DNA of 64,000 nt from Pseudomonas sp. RIT409 (GCF_003052515.2 NZ_QARE02000005.1:62001-126000), one strand, 5' to 3'; shown: positions 49,411 to 61,459, counted from the stretch's first letter. Numbers and translations: made by a program. The notes: generated by a model not told the origin, from the letters alone.

Positions 49411-49683
49411 TCACTCACCCTCATCGAACCTGTTGTTGATAAGCTCGATCAGGCCCTCCAGGGCAGCCTGCTCGTCTTGTCCCTCGGTCAAAAGGTGAAT
49501 CTCGGTGCCTTTCCCCGCAGCGAGCATCATGACGGCCATGATGCTTTTGCCGTCGACCATGCTGTCGGGAGAACGGCCGACACGGATCTGGCAAGGGTAC
49601 TTGCCGGCAACGCCGACGAATTTGGCGGCAGCCCGGGCATGCAAGCCCAGCTTGTTGATGATGGTGATTTGGTGAGCGGGCAT
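49411..49683 (-). CDS. ptsO: Nitrogen PTS phosphocarrier NPr
   Basis: Starting at MPAHQITIINKLGLHARAAAKFV gives 90 residues of HPr fold. The phospho-acceptor is His15 (GLHARA), and the conserved Ser46-region reads DSMVDGKSIMAVMMLAA. NPr relays phosphate from EI-Ntr (PtsP, not in this window) to PtsN. It ends the rpoN-hpf-ptsN-rapZ-ptsO gene run. The gene is also called npr. Confidence 0.95.
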   Translation of the reverse strand: MPAHQITIINKLGLHARAAAKFVGVAGKYPCQIRVGRSPDSMVDGKSIMAVMMLAAGKGTEIHLLTEGQDEQAALEGLIELINNRFDEGE

Positions 49684-49699
49684 CGCGTGAAGGGTCCTT

Positions 49700-50557
49700 T
49701 CAGCTAAGGTCGCGGTGGCGGACCTGAACATTCTTGAGCGATTGCTGCAGCACCTGGCCGAGACGTTCGGTCAGGTAGACGGAGCGGTGGTGCCCGCCGG
49801 TGCAGCCAATGGCAATGGTGACGTAAGCTCGATTGCTGGCGGCGAAGCGCGGCAACCATTTGGTCAGATAGGAAGCGATGTCCTGAAACATCTCTTCGAC
49901 GTCGGGTTGTGCTGCAAGGTAGTCGGCAACCGGCTGATCGAGCCCGGATTGCTCGCGCAATTCGGGTTTCCAGTAGGGATTGGGCAAGCAGCGCACATCG
50001 AACACCAAGTCGGCGTCGACCGGCATTCCCCGCTTGAATCCGAACGACTCGATCAGGAAAGCCGTGCCGGGCTCAGGTTTGTTCAGCAGTCGCAACTTCA
50101 AGGTGTCGCGCAGCTGATACAGGTTCAGGTGAGTCGTGTCGATGGTCAGGTCGGCGAGGTCGATGATCGGCCCCAGCAGCGTTTTTTCGTCGCGGATGGC
50201 CTCGGCCAACGAGCGTGTCGCGTTACTCAGGGGGTGACGGCGACGGGTCTCGGAAAAGCGTTTGAGAAGGGTGGATTCTTCAGCGTCCAGAAACAGCACG
50301 TCGCAGCGAATATGTCGGCCGCGGACCTCTTCGAGCATGCGCGGGAAGCGGGTCAAATGGCTCGGCAGGTTGCGCGCGTCTATGGAGACCGCGAGCAGCG
50401 GTTCGGCCAGTTCGGTGTTGATCAATGCGCGTTCGGCGAGCTCGGGCAGCAGCCCGGCCGGCAGATTGTCGACGCAGTAGAAACCGCTGTCTTCAAGAAC
50501 ATCGAGGGCCGTACTCTTGCCAGAGCCGGAGCGACCGCTGACGATGATCATGCGCAT
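49700..50557 (-). CDS. rapZ: RNase adapter / nucleotide-binding protein RapZ
   Basis: This 285-residue protein has an N-terminal P-loop ([33 protein letters not shown]) and the C-terminal sensory/RNA-binding domain with [16 protein letters not shown]. In enteric bacteria RapZ controls glmZ decay and so glucosamine-6-phosphate synthesis; its role in Pseudomonas is less clear. It sits between ptsN and ptsO, the usual order. Confidence 0.95.
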   Translation of the reverse strand: MRMIIVSGRSGSGKSTALDVLEDSGFYCVDNLPAGLLPELAERALINTELAEPLLAVSIDARNLPSHLTRFPRMLEEVRGRHIRCDVLFLDAEESTLLKRFSETRRRHPLSNATRSLAEAIRDEKTLLGPIIDLADLTIDTTHLNLYQLRDTLKLRLLNKPEPGTAFLIESFGFKRGMPVDADLVFDVRCLPNPYWKPELREQSGLDQPVADYLAAQPDVEEMFQDIASYLTKWLPRFAASNRAYVTIAIGCTGGHHRSVYLTERLGQVLQQSLKNVQVRHRDLS

Positions 50558-50559
50558 GA

Positions 50560-51024
50560 TCAGTGGCCGTTCTGGACGTGGAGCACAACGTTGTAGAGCT
50601 CATCGCTACTTTTGGCCGCGCGCAGGCTGGCGCGGACGTCGGCGCGATCGAGCATGCTGGCGATCTGGCGCAGCAGCTCCAGATGAGCATCGGTTGCCGC
50701 TTCGGGCACGAGCAGGACGAAAAGCAGGTCTACAGGCGCGCCGTCGATGGCATCGAAGTCAACGGGCCGCTCCAGATGGAGCACCGCGCTGACCGGCGCA
50801 TTGCATCCCTTGAGCCGACAGTGCGGAATGGCGATGCCGTTTCCGAAACCGGTCGAGCCTAGTTTTTCGCGGGCGATGAGGCTTTCGTACACAGTTTCCC
50901 AGTCGAACTCGGGCACTTGCTGCCCGATCAGTCTGGCGATCTGTTCCAGTACGGCTTTTTTACTGCCGCCTGGCACGTTCACCAAGGAACGGCCAGGGGT
51001 CAGGATGTTTTCAAGTCGGATCAT
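50560..51024 (-). CDS. ptsN: Nitrogen PTS IIA-like protein PtsN
   Basis: This 154-residue EIIA-Ntr has the phosphorylated His68 in [13 protein letters not shown] and a second conserved region [15 protein letters not shown]. Its phosphorylation state regulates potassium, nitrogen and carbon functions in Gram-negative bacteria. It starts 12 bases downstream of hpf and ends 2 bases before rapZ. Confidence 0.96.
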   Translation of the reverse strand: MIRLENILTPGRSLVNVPGGSKKAVLEQIARLIGQQVPEFDWETVYESLIAREKLGSTGFGNGIAIPHCRLKGCNAPVSAVLHLERPVDFDAIDGAPVDLLFVLLVPEAATDAHLELLRQIASMLDRADVRASLRAAKSSDELYNVVLHVQNGH

Positions 51025-51036
51025 GGATGGGGAGTA

Positions 51037-51345
51037 TCAGCGAGCTGCCGCACCCTTGAGGATGCTTTGCTGCTTTTCCTTATGCTTGAGCAATTGTCTG
51101 TCGAGCTTGTCCGTGAGCAGGTCGATCGCCGCGTACATGTCGTCATGTTCCGCAATGGCAACCACCTCTCCACCAGGGATATGCAAGGTGGCCTCGATCT
51201 TCTGTTTGAGCTTCTCGACGGCCATCGTCACCTGCACGTTCGTAATCTTGTCAAAGTGCCCTTCGAGCTTCTTCAGCTTCAGCTCGACGTACTCGCGCAG
51301 AGGCTTGGTGACTTCCAGTTGGTGTCCACTGATGTTGACTTGCAT
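51037..51345 (-). CDS. hpf: Ribosome hibernation promoting factor (short form)
   Basis: Starting at MQVNISGHQLEVTKPLREYVELKLKKLEGHFD, with a GGAG-type site just upstream, gives 102 residues, the short HPF/YhbH form. Features are DDMYAAIDLLTDKLDRQLLKHKEKQ near the C-terminus. It helps form inactive 100S ribosomes in stationary phase. It is between rpoN and ptsN. Confidence 0.95.
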   Translation of the reverse strand: MQVNISGHQLEVTKPLREYVELKLKKLEGHFDKITNVQVTMAVEKLKQKIEATLHIPGGEVVAIAEHDDMYAAIDLLTDKLDRQLLKHKEKQQSILKGAAAR

Positions 51346-51420
51346 ACAGCTTCTCCTTCGTTGCCAGTGCATTAAGAGGCAGGCTTGGATGCCTGCCACT
51401 GGAACGCTGTGGCTGTGGCG

Positions 51421-52923
51421 TTACATCAGTCGCTTACGTTCGCTCGAAGGCGCTATCCCGAGAGATTCGCGATACTTGGCGACAGTGCGACGGGCCACTT
51501 GAATGCCTTGTGCCTCCAGTAAACCAGCGATCTTGCTGTCGCTCAACGGCTTTTTCTGATTTTCCGCGGCAACCAGTTTCTTGATGATCGCGCGGATCGC
51601 CGTGGACGAGCATTCACCGCCTTCGGAGGTACTGACGTGACTGGAAAAGAAGTACTTCAGTTCATAGATGCCACGGGGCGTGTGCATGAATTTCTGCGTG
51701 GTCACGCGTGAAATCGTCGATTCGTGCATGCCCACCGCTTCTGCGATGTCATGCAGCACCAAGGGTTTCATCGCCTCGTCGCCGTATTCCAGGAAACCCC
51801 TCTGATGCTCGACGATCTGGGTCGCCACTTTCATGAGGGTCTCGTTCCGGCTTTGCAGGCTCTTGATGAACCAGCGCGCTTCCTGCAACTGATTGCGCAT
51901 GAAGGTGTTGTCCGCACTGGTGTCGGCGCGACGCACGAAACCGGCGTACTGAGGATTCACCCGCAGGCGCGGCACTGCCTCCTGGTTGAGTTCGACCAGC
52001 CAACGTTCGTTGTCCTTGCGCACGATGACGTCCGGCACGACGTATTCGGCTTCGGTCGACTCGATCTGCGAGCCGGGGCGGGGATTGAGGCTCTGAACCA
52101 GCTCGATGACCTGACGCAGGTCGTCTTCCTTGATTTTCATCCGGCGCATCAATTGCGCGTAATCGCGGCTGCCCAGCAAATCGATGTAGTCGCTGACCAG
52201 TCGCTGGGCTTCGGCCAACCACTTGGTCTTCACCGGAAGCTGGCGCAATTGCAGCAGCAGGCATTCGCTCAGCGTCCGAGCACCGACGCCAGCCGGTTCG
52301 AACTGCTGGATGCGGTGCAGGACGGCTTCGATTTCGTCCAGTTCGATGTCGAGTTCTGGATCGAATGCGTCGAGCAATTCCTCCAGCGACTCGTCCAGAT
52401 ATCCCTGGTTGTTGATGCAGTCGATCAGCGTGACGGCAATCAGGCGGTCGGTGTCGGACATGGGCGCCAGGTTCAACTGCCAGAGCAGATGGCTTTGCAG
52501 GCTCTCACCCGCCGAGGTGCGGGTGGTGAAGTCCCACTCATCGTCATCGTTGCTTGGCAGGCTGCTGGCGCTGGTCTGGTAGATGTCTTCCCACGCCGTA
52601 TCGACGGGCAGTTCGTTGGGAATGCGTTCGCTGTCGCCCCATTCGCCGTCTTCGAGATTGTCGACCGTGGTGGTCGAAGATTCCTGGTATGTCGGTTCTT
52701 GAACGTCGGCAGCTGGCTTGGCTTCGACGTTATCGGCCATGGGATCAGCGTTGTCGAAATCGTCGCCTTCTTCCTGGCGTTCCAGCATGGGGTTGGATTC
52801 CAATGCCTCCTGGATTTCCTGTTGAAGATCCAGCGTCGACAATTGGAGCAAGCGGATGGCCTGTTGCAGCTGCGGCGTCATCGTCAGCTGCTGGCCCATT
52901 CTCAAGACTAGCGAAGGTTTCAT
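51421..52923 (-). CDS. rpoN: RNA polymerase sigma-54 factor
   Basis: This 500-residue protein has the Gln/Leu-rich region I ([48 protein letters not shown], with activator-contact function), an acidic region II (about 50–125), the core-binding domain and the RpoN box [10 protein letters not shown] at 477–486, which contacts the -24 element. Sigma-54 needs enhancer-binding proteins such as GcsR, encoded in this window. It heads the hpf-ptsN-rapZ-ptsO group and lies downstream of lptB. Confidence 0.98.
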   Translation of the reverse strand: MKPSLVLRMGQQLTMTPQLQQAIRLLQLSTLDLQQEIQEALESNPMLERQEEGDDFDNADPMADNVEAKPAADVQEPTYQESSTTTVDNLEDGEWGDSERIPNELPVDTAWEDIYQTSASSLPSNDDDEWDFTTRTSAGESLQSHLLWQLNLAPMSDTDRLIAVTLIDCINNQGYLDESLEELLDAFDPELDIELDEIEAVLHRIQQFEPAGVGARTLSECLLLQLRQLPVKTKWLAEAQRLVSDYIDLLGSRDYAQLMRRMKIKEDDLRQVIELVQSLNPRPGSQIESTEAEYVVPDVIVRKDNERWLVELNQEAVPRLRVNPQYAGFVRRADTSADNTFMRNQLQEARWFIKSLQSRNETLMKVATQIVEHQRGFLEYGDEAMKPLVLHDIAEAVGMHESTISRVTTQKFMHTPRGIYELKYFFSSHVSTSEGGECSSTAIRAIIKKLVAAENQKKPLSDSKIAGLLEAQGIQVARRTVAKYRESLGIAPSSERKRLM

Positions 52924-53108
52924 GGCAGGGGCTTAATACCTTATTCGCCGGCGCGCTCGCGCCATCCACTACGAGGCGCCGAGGCGCCAAACTAAGCAAA
53001 TTATATGCCTGAAAGCGGCTCGTTTGCCTAGAGTGTGATGGCAATTAATGCGAGGTTGGCGATGAGCCGCATGCTGCGTTCACTCGCCACCCGCTCGTCA
53101 TCGGCCTT

Positions 53109-53834
53109 TTAAAGGCGGAACTCGTGGCCGAGGTACACTTCCTTCACCAATTGGTTGGCAAGGATCGTTTCGGCATCACCCTCTGCGATGAGCTGCCCAT
53201 CGTTAACGATGTAGGCTGTTTCGCAGATATCGAGCGTTTCACGGACATTGTGATCGGTGATCAGAACGCCGATGCCTTTCGCTTTCAGGTGGTGGATGAT
53301 CTGCTTGATGTCGCCAACGGAGATAGGGTCGACACCGGCGAAAGGTTCGTCCAGCAGGATGAACTTGGGGGAGGTGGCCAAGGCCCGTGCAATTTCCACA
53401 CGGCGGCGCTCACCACCCGACAGGCTCATGCCCAGGTTGTCGCGGATGTGGGTGATGTGAAATTCCTGAAGCAGGCTTTCCAGCTCCTTGCGACGCCCGG
53501 CGCGGTCGAGGTCCTTGCGGGTCTCGAGGATGGCCATGATGTTGTCCGAGACCGACAGCTTGCGGAAGATCGAGGCTTCCTGCGGCAGATAGCCGATACC
53601 GGCGCGGGCGCGACCGTGCATGGGCTGATGGCTCACATCCTGATCGTCGATCAGCACGCGGCCCTGATCGGCCTGCACCAGGCCGACGATCATGTAGAAG
53701 CAGGTCGTCTTGCCTGCGCCGTTCGGCCCCAGGAGGCCAACGATCTGGCCGCTGTCGATGGACAGGCTGACGTCACGGACGACCTGGCGAGCCTTGTAGG
53801 ACTTGGCCAGGTGTTGGGCTTTCAGCGTTGCCAT
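53109..53834 (-). CDS. lptB: LPS export ABC transporter ATP-binding protein LptB
   Basis: This 241-residue ATPase has Walker [10 protein letters not shown], signature LSGGERRR, Walker [11 protein letters not shown] and H-loop ITDHN. It powers LPS extraction by LptB2FG; the LptF and LptG permeases are encoded at 11190–13362. The start overlaps the lptA stop by one base. Confidence 0.96.
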   Translation of the reverse strand: MATLKAQHLAKSYKARQVVRDVSLSIDSGQIVGLLGPNGAGKTTCFYMIVGLVQADQGRVLIDDQDVSHQPMHGRARAGIGYLPQEASIFRKLSVSDNIMAILETRKDLDRAGRRKELESLLQEFHITHIRDNLGMSLSGGERRRVEIARALATSPKFILLDEPFAGVDPISVGDIKQIIHHLKAKGIGVLITDHNVRETLDICETAYIVNDGQLIAEGDAETILANQLVKEVYLGHEFRL

Positions 53835-54382
53835 TACTGGGCCTTCTGCTGGTCGGTTTTCTTTTTCGGCTGGATCACCATGTCGACGCGAGGGCGCGAT
53901 TCGGTGACCTTGCTGCCGTTGGCGCGGCCGGCGCTCGCCAGCTTGCGCACGGTGTCATAGACAATCTTCTCGCCCTGGGTGGTGTTGTTGTCCTTGTCGA
54001 CAACCTTGGCCTTGTCGATCAGCACGACCCGGTTTTGCGGAGCATGGTACTGAATCGTTACGCCCCAGCCCTGAACAGGTTTCGGATCACCTGCCGTCTG
54101 CAGCTGTTCGAAATACGCAAGGTTACCCACGGAAGTCACGACGTCGATGTCGCCCGCCGGAGTGCGCGTCATGGTCACCTTGTTGCCGGTGACCTTCATC
54201 GAGCCTTGGGTAATGATCACATTCCCGGTGTAGGTGGCGATGCCTTGTTTATCATCCAGCTGGGCGTCGTCGGCCTGGATACGGATAGGCTGATCCTGAT
54301 CGTTCGGCAGAGCCCAGGCGCTCACGCTTCCCAGTGCTGCGCCCAAGCCGAGCAAAATAGGGAGGGTTTTAAGGAGCCTCAT
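53834..54382 (-). CDS. lptA: LPS transport periplasmic bridge protein LptA
   Basis: I start at [33 protein letters not shown] (GGAG upstream), giving 182 residues. The signal peptide should be cleaved after WA, followed by the OstA/LptA beta-jellyroll ([37 protein letters not shown]). It forms the periplasmic filament between LptC and LptD. The C-terminus is Lys-rich. It overlaps the 3' end of lptC by 14 bases. Confidence 0.95.
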   Translation of the reverse strand: MRLLKTLPILLGLGAALGSVSAWALPNDQDQPIRIQADDAQLDDKQGIATYTGNVIITQGSMKVTGNKVTMTRTPAGDIDVVTSVGNLAYFEQLQTAGDPKPVQGWGVTIQYHAPQNRVVLIDKAKVVDKDNNTTQGEKIVYDTVRKLASAGRANGSKVTESRPRVDMVIQPKKKTDQQKAQ

Positions 54383-54941
54383 ACTGTCCTCTTGCATTCG
54401 ATAGCAGGTGAATCCTGCTTTCTTTTAGATAGGCCTTCATACCCGTACCGGTGCTCACGCCGTTAAATCCGTCGATTCTAACGGGTTGCGCGGTTTCCGC
54501 ATATTGCTTCTGAGGGAAGACGGTCATGCGGGTGCTGGTGATGATCGTGGTGCGGTTCTTTTCGTCGGTGCGGTTGATGCGCACATCGTCGATCAGCTCG
54601 ACGTGGTCGCCGCCAGGTGAGACTTCAGCGCGCACGCTTTTCACATGCCACGGAAATTCCGTTCCGCGGTACATCGCCAGGACAGGCGTCGTCATCAGTG
54701 TCACGTCAGTGGCCTTGAGGTGCTCCACCTTGTCCGCCGTCAGGTCGTACTGGACCGAGCCGTCTTCCAGGTACTGGATGCTGTGGGCGTTCGTCGCATA
54801 GTAGTCGATCGCGCTTTCGTCCACGGCCGGCTTGGGTTGGTCCATGAAGCTTTCCGGGCTGATGTTCCAGTAGCCCGCCGCTGCAAGCAGTGCGGCAAGG
54901 ACACCGAATGTCAGAAATGTACGAATCCGTTTACTCAGCAT
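54369..54941 (-). CDS. lptC: LPS export protein LptC
   Basis: This 190-residue protein has one N-terminal membrane anchor (about 6–24, IRTFLTFGVLAALLAAAGYW) and a periplasmic jellyroll (SIQYLEDGSVQYDLTADKVEHLK, RTTIITSTRMTVFPQKQYAET). It receives LPS from LptB2FG and hands it to LptA. It lies between kdsC and lptA. Confidence 0.94.
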   Translation of the reverse strand: MLSKRIRTFLTFGVLAALLAAAGYWNISPESFMDQPKPAVDESAIDYYATNAHSIQYLEDGSVQYDLTADKVEHLKATDVTLMTTPVLAMYRGTEFPWHVKSVRAEVSPGGDHVELIDDVRINRTDEKNRTTIITSTRMTVFPQKQYAETAQPVRIDGFNGVSTGTGMKAYLKESRIHLLSNARGQYEAP

Positions 54942-54951
54942 AATTGCACTT

Positions 54952-55485
54952 CTATAGGTAGGCGGCGTGGGCCGCTTCGAGGTTGCCCTGAGCGCTCAGG
55001 ATCAACTCGCAGAATTCCCGGGCAGCGCCTTCGCCGCCGCGTGCCTGGGTGACGCCGTCCGCATGTTCGCGGACGAAGCCGGCCGCGTTGGCAACCGCCA
55101 TGCCCAGACCGACGCGGCGAATCACCGGCAGGTCCGGCAGATCATCGCCCAGGTAGGCCACCTGTTCGTAGCTCAGGTTCAATTGCTCGAGCAGTTCATC
55201 GAGCACCACCAACTTGTCTTCGCGGCCCTGATAAAGGTGCGCGATGCCCAGGTTCTTGGCGCGGCGCTCCACGACAGGCGTCTTGCGTCCGCTGATGATA
55301 GCGGTAGTCACGCCGGAATTGATCAGCATCTTGATACCCTGACCATCCAGTGTGTTGAACGTCTTGAATTCACTGCCATCTTCAAGGAAGTACAGGCGGC
55401 CGTCCGTCAGGACGCCGTCGACATCGAAGACAGCCAGTTTGATTTTCTTTCCGCGTTGCATCAGTTCGTTCATTTCGTCACTCAC
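54952..55485 (-). CDS. kdsC: 3-deoxy-D-manno-octulosonate 8-phosphate phosphatase
   Basis: This 177-residue HAD-superfamily protein has motif I FDVDGVLTDGRLYF, motif II ISGR and motif IV GDDLPD. It removes phosphate from Kdo-8-P. The GTG start chosen is directly next to the kdsD stop with GGGAG eight bases before; an ATG four codons later is also possible. It is paired with kdsD in the Kdo branch of LPS synthesis. Confidence 0.95.
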   Translation of the reverse strand: MSDEMNELMQRGKKIKLAVFDVDGVLTDGRLYFLEDGSEFKTFNTLDGQGIKMLINSGVTTAIISGRKTPVVERRAKNLGIAHLYQGREDKLVVLDELLEQLNLSYEQVAYLGDDLPDLPVIRRVGLGMAVANAAGFVREHADGVTQARGGEGAAREFCELILSAQGNLEAAHAAYL

Positions 55486-56460
55486 TTACATGACTCCCGC
55501 GCGCAGCAAATCCTGAAGGTTGAAGGCGCCGATAGGGTGGTCGTTCTCATCGACCACGATCAAGGCGCCGATCTTGTTGTCTTCCATGATCTTCAAGGCT
55601 TCGGCTGCGAGCATTTCCTGATGCACCGTCTTGCCATGGACGGTCATCACCTCGTCGATGGACGCGTTGCGGAGGTCGATGTCGCGATCCAGTGTGCGGC
55701 GCAGATCGCCGTCGGTGAAGATCCCGGCCAGACGACCATCCGCTTCGAGAATGGCCGTCATGCCAAGGCCCTTGCGGGTCATTTCCATCAGCGAGTCGCG
55801 CAGCAGCGTGCCCCGGGCGACTTTTGGCAGCGCGTCCCCCGTGTGCATGACGTGCTCGACCTTCAGCAGCAGGCGCCTACCCAGCGCGCCGCCCGGGTGC
55901 GAGAAGGCGAAGTCCTCGGCGGTAAAGCCGCGAGCGTCGAGCAGTGCCACGGCCAGCGCATCGCCCATGACCAGCGCTGCGGTGGTCGACGATGTGGGTG
56001 CCAGGTTCAGCGGGCAGGCCTCTTTCTCCACGCGTGCGTTGAGGTTGACGTCTGCGGCCTTGGCCAGAGCGGATTCGGGGTTGCCGGTCAGGCTGATAAG
56101 CTGGATGCCCAGGCGTTTGATCAGTGGCAACAGCGTCACGATTTCGGCAGTCGTGCCTGAATTGGACAAGGCCAGAATGATGTCCTCGCCGGTGATCATG
56201 CCCATGTCGCCGTGGCTGGCCTCGGCAGGGTGCACGAAGAAGGCAGGGGTACCCGTGCTGGCCAGGGTGGCGGCGATTTTCTTGCCGATGTGCCCGGACT
56301 TGCCCATGCCGACGACCACCACCCGGCCCTTGCTGGCGAGAATCATCTCGCAGGCACTGACGAAGTCCGCGTCAATGTGCGCGAGCAGACTTTCGACCGC
56401 TTCGATTTCGAGACGGATGGTGCACTGGGCGGATTGGATCAGGTCGCGAGGGTTGGTCAT
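55486..56460 (-). CDS. kdsD: Arabinose-5-phosphate isomerase KdsD
   Basis: I start at MTNPRDLIQSAQCTIRLEIEAVESLL, giving 324 residues. The N-terminal SIS domain has VVVGMGKSGHIGKKIAATLASTGTPAFFVHPAEASHGDMGM, and two CBS domains follow (about 205–324, MHTGDALPKVARGTLLRDSLMEMTRKGLGM, EVMTVHGKTVHQEMLAAEALKIMEDNKIGALIVVDEN). It converts ribulose-5-phosphate to arabinose-5-phosphate for Kdo synthesis. A -10-like TATAAT on the minus strand lies about 35 bases upstream. Confidence 0.95.
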   Translation of the reverse strand: MTNPRDLIQSAQCTIRLEIEAVESLLAHIDADFVSACEMILASKGRVVVVGMGKSGHIGKKIAATLASTGTPAFFVHPAEASHGDMGMITGEDIILALSNSGTTAEIVTLLPLIKRLGIQLISLTGNPESALAKAADVNLNARVEKEACPLNLAPTSSTTAALVMGDALAVALLDARGFTAEDFAFSHPGGALGRRLLLKVEHVMHTGDALPKVARGTLLRDSLMEMTRKGLGMTAILEADGRLAGIFTDGDLRRTLDRDIDLRNASIDEVMTVHGKTVHQEMLAAEALKIMEDNKIGALIVVDENDHPIGAFNLQDLLRAGVM

Positions 56461-56772
56461 GTCTGAAAAGGGTCGGTCGGGTGAAAAGGCGGCGATTATA
56501 GCGACAATGTTGAAAACCCTCACGCCTCATCGCAGTTCTTTGTTTATCGAAACGACTGTTCCTTCAGCGCTTGTCACCCAATTGCGCTGACGTTGGAAGG
56601 AAATTTCCACGGGCCATGAAATATTTCGCTGAAATTACAACTGACCAAGTTGGCGCTTGGGCGGCGTACGACAGCGGTGTTATAGTCCGCGGCTTGTTCG
56701 GCCCCTCCAGGCGGAGTGTCGATCGAATACGACGCGATCTCTGAGAGGCAGGCTGCATCGCAAGGAGTTTAG
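56461..56772. other. Divergent control region kdsD / mlaF
   Basis: This 312-base region has no gene and no repeats of the families seen elsewhere. It carries a -10-like TATAAT for kdsD (56495–56500, minus) and a promoter-like pair for mlaF (56657–56686). Confidence 0.5.
56657..56686 (+). promoter_or_regulatory. Probable sigma-70 promoter of the mla operon
   Basis: TTGGGC (56657–56662) and TATAGT (56681–56686) are separated by 18 bases. The leader to the mlaF ATG would be about 80 bases. Confidence 0.5.
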
Positions 56773-57582
56773 ATGAGCGCCGATAACGCCTACGCGGTCG
56801 AGCTGAAGGGAGTGTCCTTCAAGCGCGGCACGCGCAGCATCTTCAATAATGTGGATATCCGCATCCCCCGGGGCAAGGTCACCGGCATCATGGGGCCGTC
56901 GGGCAGTGGTAAGACCACCCTGCTGCGATTGATGGGCGCACAGCTGCGTCCCAGTGCCGGCGAGGTCTGGGTCAATGGCCAGAACCTGCCGAAGTTGTCG
57001 CGCAGCGATCTGTTCGATGCGCGCAAACAGATGGGCGTCCTCTTTCAGAGCGGTGCACTGTTCACCGATCTCGATGTTTTTGAAAACGTCGCGTTTCCCC
57101 TGCGCGTGCACACCCAGCTTCCGGAAGACATGATTCGCGACATCGTGCTGCTGAAATTGCAGGCGGTGGGGCTGCGCGGTGCCGTCGAGTTGATGCCCGA
57201 CGAACTGTCGGGCGGCATGAAGCGCCGGGTCGCGCTGGCGCGCGCCATCGCTCTCGATCCGCAGATTCTCATGTATGACGAACCCTTCGTGGGCCAGGAC
57301 CCGATCGCCATGGGGGTGCTGGTTCGGTTGATTCGCCTGCTCAACGATGCGCTGGGCATCACCAGTGTCGTCGTCTCTCACGATCTGGCCGAAACCGCGA
57401 GCATTGCAGACTATCTCTATGTGGTCGGCGACGGTCAGGTTCTGGGGCAGGGAACGCCGCAGGAATTGATGCAGTCGGATAACCCGCGCATTCGCCAGTT
57501 CATGACAGGGGATCCAGACGGCCCTGTACCTTTTCACTATCCGGCGCCGGATTTTCGCGAAGATCTTTTGGGGAAGCGCTGA
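56773..57582 (+). CDS. mlaF: Phospholipid transport ATPase MlaF
   Basis: This 269-residue ABC ATPase has Walker [10 protein letters not shown], signature LSGGMKRR and Walker [14 protein letters not shown]. It drives phospholipid movement between the inner membrane and MlaD/MlaC to keep outer-membrane asymmetry. It starts the mlaFEDCB operon; its stop overlaps the mlaE start by one base. Confidence 0.95.
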   Translation: MSADNAYAVELKGVSFKRGTRSIFNNVDIRIPRGKVTGIMGPSGSGKTTLLRLMGAQLRPSAGEVWVNGQNLPKLSRSDLFDARKQMGVLFQSGALFTDLDVFENVAFPLRVHTQLPEDMIRDIVLLKLQAVGLRGAVELMPDELSGGMKRRVALARAIALDPQILMYDEPFVGQDPIAMGVLVRLIRLLNDALGITSVVVSHDLAETASIADYLYVVGDGQVLGQGTPQELMQSDNPRIRQFMTGDPDGPVPFHYPAPDFREDLLGKR

Positions 57583-58379
57583 TGCGCAGAAAGTCGTTGA
57601 TGGATCGCGTTCGCCTGATGGGGCGATCCGCGATCGATATTGTTGCAGTACTGGGGCGTTCGGGCCTGTTTCTGGCTCACGCCTTGCTGGGGCGGGGCGG
57701 TATCGGCGGTGGCTTCCAGTTGCTGGTTCGCCAGCTTTACTCGGTGGGGGTGATGTCCCTGGCGATCATTGTCGTCTCCGGCATTTTCATCGGCATGGTG
57801 CTGGCGTTGCAGGGCTTCAGTATTCTGGCCAAGTACGGCTCGGAGCAGGCCGTCGGGCAAATGGTCGCGCTGACCCTTTTGCGTGAGCTGGGGCCTGTGG
57901 TCACTGCCTTGCTGTTCGCAGGTCGCGCCGGGTCGGCGCTGACGGCGGAAATCGGCAACATGAAATCCACCGAGCAGTTGTCGAGCCTTGAGATGATCGG
58001 TGTCGATCCGCTGAAATACATCGTGGCGCCTCGGCTATGGGCAGGCTTCATCTCCTTGCCGGTGCTCGCGCTGATTTTCAGCGTCGTCGGCATCTGGGGC
58101 GGTTCGTGGGTCGCCGTCGATTGGCTGGGCGTCTACGAAGGTTCGTTCTGGGCCAACATGCAGAACAGCGTTTCTTTTCCCAACGACGTCATCAACGGTG
58201 TCATCAAAAGCGTTGTCTTCGCTTTCGTGGTCACCTGGATTGCCGTTTTCCAAGGCTATGACTGCGAGCCCACCTCCGAGGGGATCAGTCGCGCCACGAC
58301 CAAGACCGTGGTCTATGCCTCTTTGGCCGTACTGGGCCTGGACTTTATTCTGACCGCCTTGATGTTTGGAGACTTCTGA
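57582..58379 (+). CDS. mlaE: Phospholipid transport permease MlaE
   Basis: This 265-residue MlaE/YrbE-type permease has the conserved stretch [53 protein letters not shown] in variant form ([17 protein letters not shown]...) and several membrane segments. It is the inner-membrane component with MlaF, MlaD and MlaB. Start and stop each overlap the neighbouring mla genes by one base. Confidence 0.95.
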   Translation: MRRKSLMDRVRLMGRSAIDIVAVLGRSGLFLAHALLGRGGIGGGFQLLVRQLYSVGVMSLAIIVVSGIFIGMVLALQGFSILAKYGSEQAVGQMVALTLLRELGPVVTALLFAGRAGSALTAEIGNMKSTEQLSSLEMIGVDPLKYIVAPRLWAGFISLPVLALIFSVVGIWGGSWVAVDWLGVYEGSFWANMQNSVSFPNDVINGVIKSVVFAFVVTWIAVFQGYDCEPTSEGISRATTKTVVYASLAVLGLDFILTALMFGDF

Positions 58380-58846
58380 TGCAAAACCGCGCCCTCGAAA
58401 CCGGTGTCGGCCTGTTCCTGCTGGCCGGTATCCTGGCTCTGCTCTTGCTGGCCCTGCGCGTCAGCGGTCTGAGCGCCAGCACGACCACTGACAGCTATAA
58501 ACTTTATGCAAATTTCGACAATATCGCCGGTTTGACTGTCAGAGCGAAGGTGACCATGGCCGGTGTGACCATCGGCAAGGTCACAGCGATCGATCTGGAC
58601 CACGATACTTTTACGGGCCGTGTGACCATGGAAGTCGACAAGCGGGTCAACAACCTGCCGTCCGACTCCACCGCTTCGATCCTCACCGCAGGCCTGCTGG
58701 GCGAAAAGTACGTCGGCATCAGCGTAGGTGGGGACGACCAGTTGCTAAAGGATGGCGGTACGATTCATGACACCCAGTCGTCGTTGGTACTCGAGGACCT
58801 GATCGGCAAATTCCTGCTCAACTCTGTGGGTAAAGACGCCAAATGA
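58379..58846 (+). CDS. mlaD: Phospholipid-binding MCE protein MlaD
   Basis: This 155-residue protein has one N-terminal membrane segment (ETGVGLFLLAGILALLLLALRV) and an MCE domain (YKLYANFDNIAGLTVRAKVTMAGVTIGKVTAIDLD, GLLGEKYVGISVGGDDQLLKDG). It forms a hexameric ring that channels lipids between MlaFE and MlaC. Confidence 0.95.
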   Translation: MQNRALETGVGLFLLAGILALLLLALRVSGLSASTTTDSYKLYANFDNIAGLTVRAKVTMAGVTIGKVTAIDLDHDTFTGRVTMEVDKRVNNLPSDSTASILTAGLLGEKYVGISVGGDDQLLKDGGTIHDTQSSLVLEDLIGKFLLNSVGKDAK

Positions 58847-58857
58847 GGAGTTTTTTC

Positions 58858-59514
58858 ATGATCTCGATTCTGCGCCGTGGCCTTCTGGTGCTGCTGGCTG
58901 CTCTGCCTCTGTTTGCCAACGCGGCTGCCAGCCTGTCCTCCGCCCATGACCTGGTGGACAACACCACCAAGCAATTGCTGGCGGATCTGGCTGCCAACAA
59001 AGAAAGTTACAAGACCAACCCGCAGGCCTTTTATGACGCGCTCAATGGAATCGTCGGTCCGGTGATCGATGCCGACGGCATCTCCAAGAGCATCATGACC
59101 GTCAAGTACTCGCGTAACGCCACACCGGCACAGATGCAGCGCTTCCAGGAAAACTTCAAGCGCAGCCTGATCCAGTTCTATGGCAATGCGCTGCTGGAGT
59201 ACAACAACCAGGGCATTACCGTTGGCTCGGCGCGTGACGACGGCTCTGATCGTGCTTCGGTCGACATGTCGGTCAAGGGCAACAACGGCGCGGTGTACCC
59301 CGTTTCTTACACCCTCGTGAAGATCAACGATAACTGGAAAGTGCGTAACGTGATCATCAACGGCATCAACATCGGCAAACTGTTCCGTGACCAGTTTGCC
59401 GATGCGATGCAGCGCAATGGCAACAACCTGGACAAGACCATCGATGGCTGGGCCGGTGAGGTCGCCAAGGCCAAGGATGCCACTGAAAACTCGCCTGACA
59501 AGGTCGTCAAATGA
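58858..59514 (+). CDS. mlaC: Periplasmic phospholipid-binding protein MlaC
   Basis: I choose the ATG with GAGGAG seven bases upstream; an ATG five codons earlier overlaps the mlaD stop and is less likely. It gives 218 residues: a signal peptide ending NA|AASLSSAHDLVDN and the MlaC/Ttg2 domain (KQLLADLAANKESYKTNPQAFYDALNGIVGPVIDADGISKSIM). It shuttles phospholipid between MlaD and the outer-membrane MlaA complex. Confidence 0.94.
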   Translation: MISILRRGLLVLLAALPLFANAAASLSSAHDLVDNTTKQLLADLAANKESYKTNPQAFYDALNGIVGPVIDADGISKSIMTVKYSRNATPAQMQRFQENFKRSLIQFYGNALLEYNNQGITVGSARDDGSDRASVDMSVKGNNGAVYPVSYTLVKINDNWKVRNVIINGINIGKLFRDQFADAMQRNGNNLDKTIDGWAGEVAKAKDATENSPDKVVK

Positions 59515-59816
59515 GTGAGGCATGTGTCACCGCGGTCGGCGGCGGCGAATTGAAGTTGTTCGGCATCCTGGACTATCGCACCGCTCCCGCCTTGCGCAAG
59601 CAGGGCGCCGAACTGATCAAGGCCAGTGATTCGCCTTCCGTGGTGCTCGATTGCTCGGCGGTGGAGAAATCGAGCAGCGTAGGGCTGGCCCTGCTTCTGG
59701 CCTTCATGCGCGATGCTCAGGCAGCGGGCAAATCGGCTAGCGTTCGTGCACTGCCGGGAGACATGAGAGAAATCGCACAGGTATCGGGTGTCACCGAGCT
59801 GTTCGAACAACATTGA
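59511..59816 (+). CDS. mlaB: STAS-domain protein MlaB
   Basis: This 101-residue protein starts at an ATG in the mlaC stop (ATGA). It has the STAS fold with DCSAVEKSSSVGLALLLAFMRDA in the loop that contacts MlaF. It stabilises and activates the MlaFE ATPase. A terminator follows. Confidence 0.93.
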   Translation: MSEACVTAVGGGELKLFGILDYRTAPALRKQGAELIKASDSPSVVLDCSAVEKSSSVGLALLLAFMRDAQAAGKSASVRALPGDMREIAQVSGVTELFEQH

Positions 59817-59831
59817 TCGCCGTCATCGCTC

Positions 59832-59884
59832 AAGCCCCTCGTCCGGCTCCTGCAAAGCAGGGTTCGCAACGAGAGGGCTTTTTT
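59832..59884 (+). terminator. Intrinsic terminator of the mla operon
   Basis: AAGCCCCTCGT (59832–59842) pairs with ACGAGAGGGCTT (one bulged base) and is followed by a T-run. It separates the mla operon from ibaG. Confidence 0.8.
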
Positions 59885-59930
59885 GTATGATGGCCGACCC
59901 GCGCGCGTAGGGCGCCGATTGAGGTTAAGC

Positions 59931-61459
<1,529 letters not shown>
